DNA of 64,000 nt from Trema orientale (taxonomy: Eukaryota > Streptophyta > Magnoliopsida > Rosales > Cannabaceae), in NCBI GenBank assembly GCA_002914845.1, contig JXTC01000027.1:887256-951255 (forward strand). Reading direction: 5' to 3'. The position numbers and the translations under genes were made by a program. This document shows, in pieces, positions 36,421-48,779 of this stretch. Numbering within the stretch: the stretch's first letter is position 1; every line of letters starts with the position of its first letter. Below the pieces are notes generated by a model, which worked only from the letters and a program-made list of their open reading frames with translations, was not told the DNA's origin and made no database searches.

Positions 36421-36542
36421 CAGATATTATAATTCAGTGTGAATGAATGCGGAGATGGCTTTGCATGCGGTTGGTATAGTTAATGAATGAATCAATAAAT
36501 CACTTTTTACGTCAGTTTGACTATTTTAACCCCACGTTGTTC

Positions 36543-37420
36543 CCCGGTAGCGCAGTGGTAAAGCGACGCCCCTGTTAATTTAATCTCGTTAATAACTAGG
36601 AGTGGCAATTTAAGTCACGACACGATAACACGATTCGAAAACGACACTAAATTAGTGGGTTTGGATTTGTCTTAAATAAGTACACGTCAAAATATGTTAA
36701 ACCCGATTAAACACGATTAAATAATAGGTTATTAGCAGGTTAACTTGTTAAACCCGAAATTGACCCGTTTAACACGATTAAATTTTTTGAGACATTGTAT
36801 TATCTTGTATGTACCAAGACTTAAAACTTCCTTTTTATGTTTTATGTACTAAAACTTGAAAGTTTTATTTTGGTTTTAAACTTTAGATTGTGTGTTATAT
36901 TTATTTGATTATGGTTGTTTGGTTATATTAGAAATATAAAATAAGTTAATAGATTATATCAAGTTATATTGAAAATGTGAAATACATTAATATGTTAAAA
37001 TTAATAGGTTAATATGTTATGTCAAGTTGAACTAAATACAACATATTTAACATTAACATGTTAAATTGAGTTCAATTAACGGGTTAACAGTATACATGTT
37101 AAAATTGAGTTCAATTAATGGGTTAACAGTATACATATTAGCAGATCGTGTTACGTTGGACACGATCTGAATACGACCTATTTAAATAACGTGTTAAATG
37201 TATCGCTCACAGATTAACCTGTTTATTTAGCGTGTCGGGTGTGGGTTCACTAATCATAACACGAATAATAAACGTGTCAGGTTTGAGTTTGGTAATTGCT
37301 CGTTATATATATATGCCTCGACACGATACGAATATGACACAACAACACGAATTGCCACCCTATTAATAACCACATCTGCTAATGTTAAAGTCTAGAATTC
37401 CACTCTGGCTCGCATAATCA
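36543..37420 (+). mobile_element. SINE-like sequence interrupted by an hAT element
   Basis: At 36548-36558 tagcgcagtgg matches the pol III A-box consensus exactly. After the hAT element is left out, the sequence continues with agtctagaattccactctgg (from about 37389), which resembles a decayed B box. The two parts fit a tRNA-derived SINE head; no tail was found. Assignment is tentative. Confidence 0.45.
36597..37362. mobile_element. hAT non-autonomous element 1 (766 bp)
   Basis: The termini are TAGGAGTGGCAATT and, reversed, TAGGGTGGCAATTCG. Exact 8-bp target duplications ttaataac flank it (36589-36596 and 37363-37370), the length diagnostic of hAT elements. The interior is full of aaacccg / cgggtt and aacacga words and lacks a transposase. 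Confidence 0.9.
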
Positions 37421-37469
37421 ATGTTAAAAATAAAAAATAAAAAATTAAACCTTACAGTTTGCTGACAAA

Positions 37470-37882
37470 CCAATATCAACTTTTTTCTTTTATATATATC
37501 TATATATATATATATATATTTTTTCAGAAAATGTGACTGAAAATAACGGTGATATTAACAAAACTTGGTAAATCAATATGATCCATAATTTATCAAGGAA
37601 AAAAAAATCATGATCCAATGATAGCATTCGTGGGCTCTTGCACTTTCAGATTTTGGTTTCACCATATATGATCCAACATTATCGATACTTTCAGATTATA
37701 GTAATAGCCAATTACAAGAGCCTATAACAAGATGATAACATTGCCTTTCAAATGGCATCATATGTGCATGTGTGATTTATGAGTACTTAAAATAATTATG
37801 TGAAGAGATTTCCTTTTTAATAAAAGAAGAAAAATGAAATTATACATTGGTAATTTATTTTGGGGTCTTAAGTTATGAGTAG
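37470..37882. other. Intergenic DNA, no gene seen
   Basis: AT-rich, with a (TA)n run at about 37493-37520. No motif was found. Confidence 0.5.
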
Positions 37883-38608
37883 TAGTTGTATTCAAAATAA
37901 CCGCCAAACTGCAAAAATTGCTCAATCCAGTCTAAACTGCACTAAATCATGCGGTTTCTCATCTTAAATGGCCGGTTATGGATTAGAAAATGTGAAAACT
38001 AACTTAGTTGGTTCGATTCTCGGTTTTAGATAAATTCGATCGGTTTCAAATTGAATCGACTGGTTTGTTTGCATATGTATTTTTTAATATATATATATAT
38101 ACACACACTAATTAATAGTTAAAAATTTAAGCATATTCATTCTAATTGAGTAATGACTACTCTTAACCCGTTTAAGACTATGTTGCTTAAGCCTCTTATG
38201 ATACTTTAGACTTTAAGTCTTGTTGTTGTAATGTGTTTAAGATTAAAGACTTTAAGTTTGCTCTTCAATTTCGATTAAGTTGTAAGTTGTAACTAAAGTT
38301 TAAATTTACTAGAGCTTTCGATTTAGTTGTAACTTTTAGCTATGTTACAATTGGTTTTATATTTAGACTTTATATTTGAGATGGAGTAGATTATGACATG
38401 AGCTTGGTTGATATTGTATTAATTCAAATTTTATAAGTTTTCAAATCGCAGAAACCACCCAAATCGACCGCAAAAATGTAAGTGCGGTCTGGCCGGTTTA
38501 AATCGACCAATTCAAACCGTACGGATTGGTGAACTGGTCAAATTACATATTCAGATTGGTTTCTAGATTGGTGATTTAGACCGTCTAGACTGATCATGAA
38601 TACCCCTA
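37883..38608. mobile_element. hAT non-autonomous element 2 (726 bp)
   Basis: It starts tagttgtattcaaaa and ends, reversed, taggggtattcatga. It is flanked by atgagtag (37875-37882) and atgactag (38609-38616), an 8-bp duplication with one mismatch. Subterminal regions are rich in accg/cggt words. No open frame. Confidence 0.85.
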
Positions 38609-38699
38609 ATGACTAGTAAGACTGGTCAGTTCATTATAAAGTTGTGTTTTATGTGATGAAAGCTAAGAAAACATGAGACATAATTACAAAACATAATTT

Positions 38700-39782
38700 C
38701 TAGCAAGTGGAATGAAATTGATAGCTTAAACATCTGCTTAGAGAAGGAAATAGTATTGTGCATTACTAATTCGTCTAGCGAGCTCACATCGACTTGATGC
38801 GATTTCTTTCGTCTGAACTCCCTTTAAGTTTCTCGGAATTTGCCTTCTCACAAAGATGTCTCGTACTTCTCCCAAAGTACTCCTATGACTAGAAATCCCT
38901 TTTAGTATCACATTATAAAGTATACACAGATTTTGCAGACTATTGCTCTAATGACAATCATAAACATATAAGACACACAAAGAACTCTATCATAGACTCC
39001 TATTTATAGTGTTTGAGGTCTTCTAATACTTGGTAATTTACAAGATAATTTTTAATTATAATAAATATTGATTGGAAGATAAAATAATCGGTCAAAGATA
39101 ATAATTTTGTAATCAATGTTGATCTGATCAAATTTAATGCTAATTCTATATAGTGACGTTACAACATTGGTCATGTTTAAAATAGCCATGTTATAACATT
39201 CTAAAAGAAAATACTGATTTGATACCTAAAATAGTAATTTCAGATTCTAAACATTTTAATAGCTAATCAACATATTAAAAACGTTCAAACACAACAACAA
39301 TCAATTAGGAATATTTATAGAAACGATAACCATGACATACTTTAAGAAATAAACCATTTCTTTCATACTACAAGATTGTTTTCATAAAAGACTTATATGA
39401 GACTGAGCTATCGAAAAGATTAGTTGAAAATAACCTATCCAAATATTCACCTAAGAAGATTAAAGTCTGATTAGAATAATGTATATTTGATTGACACAAT
39501 CACATATTAATCAAATCTTTATTAAACTCGCCTAGAAAGCGAAAGAAATATAGAGAATTAAATTTCCAACAGGTCAAATATTAATTATCAATATTTCTGA
39601 TCAAATTCCTATAAAATTGAACAATTATTTAATCAAAAGACAGCTGTAAATTCTATCAAACACGTTAATAATGCTAAGTTAAATATTCCAATCAATGTTA
39701 CAACATTAATTCAAATTTATTGTCAATGTAAAACAGACAGTAATGTTGCAACATCTAAATGACAACAGATTTTTGCCTCTTC
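38700..39782. mobile_element. Decayed copia-type LTR 1
   Basis: It follows the LTR at 46229-47359 in order: gtctagcgagctc..., a run of tctcccaaagtactc-like words, and an end with atgttgcaacat...gacaacagattttt and tcttca. The left edge is unclear and no partner was found. Confidence 0.55.
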
Positions 39783-40189
39783 AGGTACTATAGATAATTA
39801 GAATTTGTTGCTTGAGTCTGTAGCATGCATTTTGGTTTGAATTCATTAATATTGATTTAACCCCTTCGAATTGGGAGTTTGTTTAAGCTTTAGCTCATGT
39901 TACACTATTTTTAAATATAAATCTACAACCATTTATATTTGTTCTATTAATTAATGAAGAGTATTATTTCTTGGTTAGTTATTTTAGTAAAATGACTGGT
40001 AAATACATATGAAAACTTCTAATTATATAAAACATTGCATGACTAGTCAAGAACAGAGCCTTATATTTTTGGGAGTGAGAGCTTAAATAATCCTAACAAA
40101 AATATGAAAGATATATTCTAGGTATTACTAAGTAATTAGTAAAGTATAAAAATTACAAACACCAATTGACTAATGCAATAAAAGACTCT

Positions 40190-40900
40190 ATCTTTTCAAT
40201 AGTTGTAATGTGTTGTAATAACTCAACTGATCTTATTTAGCGAGCTCCCCTCGTCTTGTTGATCCTTTATATGTGAACTTCCTTCAATGATCCGGATCTG
40301 TCTCCTCTCAAAGATGTATTGTTCTTTCTCCCGAGGAACAAGTTGCACTCAACAAAAATCTGGAAATCCCTAAAGTTCACAATGGCAATAAAACATACTC
40401 TATGCCTTACAAATAAAAGCTCTCTCTAATAATATTTTTATCAATGAAGTGCACACAAAATTCCTTTGAGAAGCAGATCTTTTATAGGTGAATTTCAACC
40501 TCTTTAGTCATCTAAAGCAGTGTAAAATGAATGAAATCAAATAAGAAAAAAAATAGTAACAAATCAAAATTTTTCCATATACGTTGTCTACAAGAAAGTT
40601 GTAAAAATGTCCAAATTTATGATTACTCCTTGGACACGTTTTGGACACGATTTGGCCAGTTGAAAGTCTTTAATTAGCCTATCAAAAATTGAGAATTAAC
40701 CTAGAAAAGTATATCTTAATCAATATCAATCAAATGCCAAGATTTAAGAAAATTAACCAATCATTTCATAAATATCCGGAGCTATTGCAACAGATCAGAA
40801 AGTCTGATCACAACAACTAAGTAAATCAAATCAATTAACTAACGAAAAATTAATTAATTAATGCCATCGTCACAAAACTGATAAACTAATGGAAAATACA
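40190..40900. mobile_element. Decayed copia-type LTR 2
   Basis: It shares the tagcgagctcc...cgtctt block and the tctcccgagga...caagttgcactc block with the LTRs at 38700 and 46229, in the same orientation. It is truncated and has no coding part. Confidence 0.5.
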
Positions 40901-41263
40901 TTTTTTTTCTTTTATCAATTACTTTCATAGCAAGACCATCAATGTTTTTTAATCTAAAGAGCTATTCACTATCTAGGTTAAGCTATTTTTATTCAAGAAA
41001 AAAAATGACGAAAAAGTTTTCACTTTTCTCAGGAAAGATGATTGTTGTAAAATGTAATTAATTAATTAATTTTTTTTCTTTTTTAGCCAATTGAAAATGG
41101 GTGAACTTTTCATTTTAAAAAAAAAAGGGTGAACTTGAGCCTTGAGGAAAGGGTAGTCCGTTAGAATTTGTCTTATTTCGGATTTTCTATGTAACTTGAC
41201 TAAATTCAACCTAATTTATAAAAAAATGCAATTTAAAGAAAAGGAAAAAAAATCTATACTAAC

Positions 41264-41925
41264 ATGTGGGTAGGCATTCTTTTTTTCACATATCTATAGG
41301 TAGTTTTTGTTTTAGTCGTTGGATTTTAATCTAACGGTTATCATAATTTGAGTAATTAGAAAAAAAATAATAACAATAAATAAACATTATTTANTTATTT
41401 ATTTCTTTTTGAAAATTTAATTTAAAGTTTAATTTTTTAATTATTATTAATTTAAAACTATACATACTATTGTATCTTTAATATTTCATAAAATTTTTTT
41501 TTTACCGATAAAATCAAAGGTAGCATAATTTTCATATTATGAATAAGCTGTTTTCTTAAATAACAAAAGATGAAAAAAATAACTACATTGAAAGAAAATT
41601 TGTTTTAAAAAAATTATATGTCAAACAGCTTAAATTTGTATATTTTTTGTTGTTGTTTTTTTTTTCCCAACGAATAAGATAGTTGAGAGTGATTTAGGAT
41701 TATTAAGTATTTTTTACTAGTTTTATTTTCTTATAAAAAATATAAAATAAAAAAACTAGCTAACTCATCAGATTACCATCTTTTTTGTTTTAAATAACTT
41801 TCTATATTTATACATGTATTAATTATAATAATTTTTTTTAGTAAATCTACTAATATTATTTTACCCATTAGATTAAAATCCAATGGCCCATATTAGAGTA
41901 TGGAGTAAAAAAAAAATCTCTATTG
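41264..41925. mobile_element. Longer relative of MITE family A
   Basis: The left end (ggcattctttttttcac, then ttagtcgttggatttt) matches the reversed right end of the 63505 copy. The same block recurs inverted near 41862-41890 (attaaaatccaatggccc). The AT-rich interior is non-coding. The edges are approximate. Confidence 0.55.
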
Positions 41926-44095
41926 AAATATCACTTTTTTATATATATCTATATGTAGAGGTTAATATTATTCGCTATATATATATAGAGATTCAAATAG
42001 TATTGATTTAGTAAAAACAATATTATCGATACAAATAAAAATAATAAAATAAGTTTAATAATTGGATTCCTTGTTTCCCATTTTTTTTTGGAAGGAATCA
42101 TCTCCTGGTTTCTTAATAGAGCATTAAGGTTCTATTGATTTTATTTTCTAATGATTCTTTTAACTTTTTTTTTTTCCTTTCATTATCCAAATTAATAATA
42201 TCAAGATGTTTTATTTTCTATAATTAATGCAATTCAATTAATAAATGACAAAAAATAAAATTATGGTTTAAGATAATGAATTTATTACATTTTAATAAAA
42301 AGCACATAAAATTAGCAACTTATCATATTATTTATATAACATTGCTAGTCTAGAATATAATTTGCAGTGTGTAAAAAAAAAAGAATATTAACTTGCAGAG
42401 ACTTTTTATTTTTTCATTTTAATTAATATTTTAAGCTATCCAATTAGGTCCAGCACGGTCTACAAGATATAGAATGGCATGAGATTGAATATGAAATGGC
42501 ATGAGATTGAATATGGAATGGATATTTTCTATTTATAGTAGAGATTTACAAAAGAATTACTATTTATAAAAGGCCAATTTATGTCATTTATTAGCCATTT
42601 ATAAGAAAAGAATCAATAAAAATACATTAATAATGTTAAAAAAAAATGGCAATAAACTTCAAAGGTGTCTAGAGAAATCAGATTAAAGAATCAATTAAAA
42701 TTATATAAAAATAACTAACAACAAGTAAAACAAACAAGAAATATTCCATTTTTTTTTGGTGGTTAATTAACTACTAAATCAAATCCGTTAAATATATATT
42801 TAACGGTCCAACTTACTGTAAGTATTGATAAGTGAATATTTAAGTGTCTATTGGAGTCTGAACCATATATAATCTTTTCAGCGGGCTTAAATCCCACGCA
42901 GAGATATCAAATGACCCAACATGACCCGATAAAATATCGGGTAAGTGAGATCTCCAAAATGCCACTACCAGCGGTAGTCTACCGATGATTTTTTTATTAA
43001 CAATGCTATCATTTTTCATTAACAATGCTATCATTTTTTATTACGTGGCCGTTCATTGTACAGATGCACCACTACATAACAAACATGGCCTAACTTATCC
43101 ACATGAAGAAGTTATAAATAACAGAGAACATGGACAGTTGTGGAAGGAAATGATCGAATGAGACATATATTTAACAACGAATTCTAAATTCTAAGATTAG
43201 GTACGTACACGTAGGTCATCGTCATAGAACTCTCTCACTAAAATAAATTAATACAACTCATCAACAATTGTTGTATTAAAAAAAATTGAATATAGTAGAG
43301 GAAGATAACAATGAAATACCATTCCGCGAAGCTTCCTAGAAGATGAAACAGCAATAGGTAATCCCTTCTGTTTCACTTTCTTTCCAGTTTCCTAGTTTAT
43401 ATAATATGATGCCAACTTGCAAATATAGTACTTTAACCTCTCTTGACCTTGTAATTTCCTAGAAAACTTTAGTTGACTAATTACCTTATCTCTTATTTAT
43501 TTCAAAAGCACTCTTTTCTGGCTACATATGCATAATATTGGTTATTATGTTCTGACCGTCAATCTCATCTCTTATTTGAGTATTCGTATCTAGCAAGGAA
43601 TTACTTCTGTGATCATCTCGAGTGTGTCTTCAGATTATCTTCACCTTTCTGCATCTAAGATTATCAACGAAGCTAATCAACATCATCTCGTCGATCGGCC
43701 AGGTTTACTTTCCTATGAAATCCTTGTTCATATAATATTCTCCGCATATTTTGTAGCCTATTGAATTGCTTAATTACAGATTACTTTAGTTAATAGAGAT
43801 TCAAACTTGTTGGTGTTTGACCATGTTTTTTTTTTTGGGGGGGGGGGGGTTGGGGGCATTAGAAACAAAAGCAAACAGTTTTCTTCTATTTTCGAAGAGT
43901 AATTAAATGACATAAATATCTTCGAGACTATATATTAGCAAAGACTTGTGCCACATGTCCACCCGCGTAGGTATAAGGCTTCTGTCTATGATGTAATAAA
44001 GGAACAAATATCTAGTCTCCAAAGTTTTTATGTGAACTTGTTGTAAAACTTAAATCACCAAGAATATAATATTGATATAAATTCTAAAGTGAATT
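41926..44095. other. Gene-free AT-rich stretch
   Basis: No gene is supported; the 64-codon frame at 42840-43034 has no recognisable motif. Two short tandem repeats occur: a 21-bp unit twice at about 42473-42515 and a 22-bp unit twice at about 42998-43041. A poly-T/poly-G run lies at about 43829-43850. Confidence 0.5.
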
Positions 44096-45677
44096 TAAAC
44101 TCAACCGTCATCAACAATTATGTCAAGTACATCAATTATAGGTGAAAATATGATAATCAAGTTTATCAAAGTACCATAATGAGAACCCCAACGTGTATCA
44201 CCAGGACGTTTAAGAGTAGTATTTTGATTAAGGTCCCGTCCACTTGAAACTTCACCATTTTTAATTGCTTCATCAACAATTTTTGTTTGTTTCTCTTAAA
44301 GAAGATTACAACGTTTAGATGATGCTCTAACAGTATTCACTACACTAGTAACCAAACTAAAGCGTGATGTAATTTGAATATACTTTTTTGCCACAACTAC
44401 AAGAACTAACTGAGGTTGATGAGCAAAACAATGAATGTAATAAGCACATGGGTTCTCTTTCAATATTAGTGTTTTAAGACTATTAAACTCACCTTGCTTA
44501 TTATTAGTCCCATCATAACCTTGTCCTCTGAGTTTAGGTACACATAAATTATCTCTAGAGTATAATTCATCAATTGCAGTCTTGAGTGAAAGAGCTGTGG
44601 TATTAGAAACATGTACAATATCTATGAAATGCTCAATCACATGTCCATTATTATTCACATAATGCAAAGTAAACATTTACTCCTTAACTGATACGTCACG
44701 TGATTCATTAACTAGAATAGAAAACAACACATCACTAAACATGTACAATACCTATAAAATGCTCAATCACATGTCCATTATTATTCACATAATGCAAAGT
44801 AAACATTTACTCCTTAGCTGATACGTCACGTGATTCATTAACTAGAATAGAAAACAACACATCACTAATATCTTTAATAATAATATTGATTGTTTCAACA
44901 GCAGAAGCATGTACAATTTCTTCTTGAATATTAAGTGATGTTAACTTGAGATTATCAGAAGTATTTTTCAAAGTAACATCCTTAATCTCATCATTATGAT
45001 CAGCTACAAACTTCAAGAGTTTAAGAAAATTACCCTAGTTTTTTTGAATCTTCAGACTCATCACAACCACAAAATGCAAGTCCTTGTCGCAAAAGAAATC
45101 GAATACAAGCCATTGATGTGCTCAAATGAATTCGATACTCATTTCGTATTTGTTTTGATTGCTTGAAAAGAAGTGTCTGAATATGTTGCTCTTAATTCAT
45201 TAAAACTTTACATTTATTTCGAGATTCACTATGTGCACTATTGGGATCTCTAACATGGATTTGAAGTCTTTCTTTCTTTTTCCAATTTGAGAATCCTTCA
45301 CCAACAAAAGAGTCACCACCTCCTTGATCTCCATTATTTAGTCTAAAAAGATAGTAACGTAAGCAAAATACAACATCTTTTTCTAGAATATATCCCAACC
45401 AATTACCATACTTATTGAACCAAGAAGGATTGAATCATCTCAATATTTCTCCACATTTTCTACTTGGAAAATTATGATTTTGAGGCTGACAAGGATCTCT
45501 TTATATGTATACTCTTCGAACTTGATCCCGAATGTTAACATTATAATTCATAATTGGTATTCCAAGTCTAGGATCTGAAAGAAGTTGTGCAACATCAAGT
45601 TTTATACTACTTGATATTTCTCCATCATTATTTTTTTCAATAGAAAATGGGGATTTTCTTTTGAAATATCTCTCCAT
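44096..45677 (-). pseudogene. hAT-family transposase-like gene (TTF zinc finger, DUF4371), broken
   Basis: On the minus strand the start MERYFKRKSPFS (45677) is followed by the TTF-type zinc-finger region (DPRLGIPIMNYNVNIRDQVR, then FSNWKKKERLQIHV). The DUF4371 core follows (KFVADHNDEIKDVTLKN, ILVNESRDVS), then LRGQGYDGTNNKQGEFN, YYIHCFAHQPQLVLV and the GDTRWGSHYGTLINL block. This is the plant zinc-finger MYM-type 1-like group, derived from hAT transposases. Several frameshifts and stops are present. A 130-bp duplication (44608-44737 repeated at 44738-44867) lies inside the coding part and is not a multiple of three. The C-terminal hAT dimerisation domain is absent. No terminal repeats were found, so it is a truncated transposon or a dead domesticated copy. 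Confidence 0.8.
44608..44867. repeat. 130-bp tandem duplication inside the hAT-like gene
   Basis: Copy 1 44608-44737, copy 2 44738-44867, differing at only a few bases (atatctatgaaatg against atacctataaaatg). Confidence 0.95.
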
Positions 45678-46223
45678 AACTGTTTCACATAGAATTCAAT
45701 AAGCAAAAAATTTAAGAAATGATTCCAGCTGACACTTTTAGATTATATAAAAATTAAATTATTAACTTGGCTATCATTCATAACTAATAGAAAGTTAAAA
45801 AATAAAATTAATAAATATACAAGTGATATAATCTATCTACTAATAATAACAACAACAAGAACAATCTTTTTTTGAAACTTTACTATCTAACAAGTAACAA
45901 CTAGCATTATAACTTACAATTAGGATTCTAGAAAAAAAAAAAAAGGTTAAAATAGGGTAATTTTATTGTTCAATTTTTTAAATTGGGTGATTTTGAAAAT
46001 CCTATTTTTCATAATCATACTTGGAATTCAACCTAGTAAAATAAATTACAATTCTACTTAAAAAGAAATGATGAAAAAAATTACATTACCTAAAGAATTA
46101 AATTATTTGCGGTCCATTTCTCCCCTCCTCCTCGATGTGCTATCTCTTTTCTCCTTGGCCTTAGGCCCTTCCTAGCTCAATCTCTCACACCTGCAACTTT
46201 CCTTTTTAGCTTTTTTAGCTTTT
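45678..46223. other. Intergenic DNA, no gene seen
   Basis: AT-rich; nothing recognised before the copia target site. Confidence 0.5.
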
Positions 46224-46228
46224 GCCTC

Positions 46229-47359
46229 TGTTAGGTCCGTTAATCAGGTATTACCGAATATAATTAATTTTCAATTAATTATGTGAGGTGGTAGTGCGGA
46301 AATTGTAAAAATATGACATAAGATATTTTTACTTGGTTCAGTTATCTCCCGATAACCTACGTCTAAGGGGCCACGCCCAAAGGATAAATACTATTAGTAA
46401 AGTTTGAATGAATACAAACACTAATTTGACTTATATAATAAAAGACTCCCTCTTTTGATTGTCGCAATGTGGATGTATTTCTTCACTAACGTGTCTAGCG
46501 AGCACCACTCGTCTTAGGTTGACTTCGTTCTTCTAAAATCCCTCCAGATACTTGAAGTCGATCTTCTCCCGAAGACAATCAGCACCTCTCCCGAAGCACT
46601 GTCACTCAAACGACTAGGACACCTCCTAAGTCTAAAATATGGCTAAAAGAAAAACCTTTCTTTTATACTCAATAGCCGAAATACAATAGTGGTCTCTCTA
46701 CCTAAAGCTACTCTTGAGCGGTCTTTTAATAGAGAAGAGAGTAAACCTTCACGTGTATATCTGCCAAATAACAATTAAAAGCATTTAATGTTAATTAGAA
46801 GACTTGCAAAATTAGTCAAGTTTGTTACCAAACTTAGAAAAATGGATCTGGAAGATAGATTCTGTCCACGTGTTGCAACATTGTAACAGAAAAGGAAACT
46901 TTCAGATTACTTTCCTGAAACAAAATAATCAGTTACTCAAATATTTTTGACAACTAATTGCACGAATTAGAGTAACTTTAAACAATGAAAATCAGCACAA
47001 ATGAGTTAAGGAAACTTCCATAAAGATATTACACATAAAATATTCATTTAAAGGAATTTCTTTAATGAAAAATAGACATATACTCAAAACCAGTTTAGGA
47101 AAAAATGATATATACTCAAAACAAATTTTGGTAAGAATAACTTACCTATTCCTGCACAATTGAATATGTCTATGCATTAATAAGATCAGATTTTTATATT
47201 TGACAACTATACTAATCGTGACTTAAAGCATATAAATAGAAAATACAGATTACAGTGAAAAAATTAGTCAGATCAAATATTTAGTCGCATGTTGTAACAT
47301 GACCGTGAAACCAGTCATGTTGCAACATGAAGGTTGCCAACAGATTATTTGCTCTTTCA
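46229..47359 (-). repeat. 3' LTR of the copia derivative (1,131 bp)
   Basis: TGTTAGGTCC ... GCTCTTTCA in plus orientation. It matches 50556-51181 on both sides of the assembly gap, apart from a 22-bp deletion in that copy. Confidence 0.9.
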
Positions 47360-48779
47360 ATATCCTCCTTTGGCCTCTTTTAGACAAATATTTGATATTC
47401 CTACAAAACATCAGTATGTAGCCAAGAATCCATATATGCTTTCTCCCCCTTTTGGATAAATGATCCAAAGGTAATGAAAACAAACAAAAAAACAAGTGAT
47501 TAAAACTGTCAATCATAAAACATCTGATCAATGAGAAACATATTTAAACACAGAGTAGTAAACGTATCCTGCAAAAATAAAAGAGTGTCAAACATAATAG
47601 AGTGTAATTATGACACGACTCCCCCTTAATTGTTGCTTGTAACAATAAGACAACGACTTGCTTTTCTCAAGGTCTCACAAACTTGATGACATCAGTATCA
47701 TCATGATCCTTCTCTTTTCTCTTTCATGGCTCCCCCTCAGAAAAACTCCCCCTTACTAAATGACACGAGCATTAGAAAAGAAGGAAAGAAACACGTCTTC
47801 CATTAATTTGGAGGATTCATCATAACCAAAAGCTTCTGCAAAACTAGAGAAAGCATCAAAAGAACTAGGAGAAAAGAAAGTGAACAATGATAAAAGAAAT
47901 ATGTAAACACAACCCCTTAGTTACCCGAAATTGAAAAAGGAAATGAATTAGAGTAAAAAAAAAGAAAATTTGAGAAATCAAATGACCATCATTTGGAATA
48001 CGTTTCAACACATGACATCAACAAGCAGATTTTCTATTAATCATTTTTGTTTTAAAAAAAATCATCTTATTCCCATGTTATAATATGTCTCATTTTGCCA
48101 CAAAGTCAAAACTTTTCTAGAATGAAAAATAAAAATTAATGAATTTTTATTAATTATAAAATAGTTTTAAAATAGACAGATCTTACCATTTTTATCCTCC
48201 AAAATTTTCAAAAATTTTAGGTCAAATTAATCACCAAAAATTAAAAAATAACTGACATACCTTATTTTACTAATCTCCACAAAAATTCACATTTATTACA
48301 GGCTTTTATGTGTACTGTGATTTCTTGAGTAGTACAACTTTATTTATTACTACTGCATTTTTAATATTTTTTTTATATTTTTTTTATAACAGCACAAAAA
48401 TGAAGTACCCACAGTCAGTAGCTTTCACTCTATCACTGAGGTAGCCCTTTTCACATGGTAGATCGTCTTCTACTGTATTTGTGATACATAGCACCGGATT
48501 ACTCATGGATGGCTTTCACACATCAGTGTAGGTAGCTTTTTTCTGACTATAGAGCCTGTTTTCACAAAAATTCTTTTCTGAGATCAAACAATCAAAAGTT
48601 AGTTAGTCAAAATCCAATTTTAAGATTTTCAATTTTTCCTGAAATATTCAAAGATTTTAAAAGATAAAAACAACAAAAACTGTATATTAGAAAATCAATT
48701 CATAATTGACAAAAATTCATCTTTTTTCAGATTTTCTTTAAGCCTTTCAAACAAAAATATCCCAACTTTAAAAGGCAAA

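Noticed and set aside
42840..43034. 64-codon minus-strand frame
   Set aside because: No motif, no homologous copy in the window, normal length for a chance frame.
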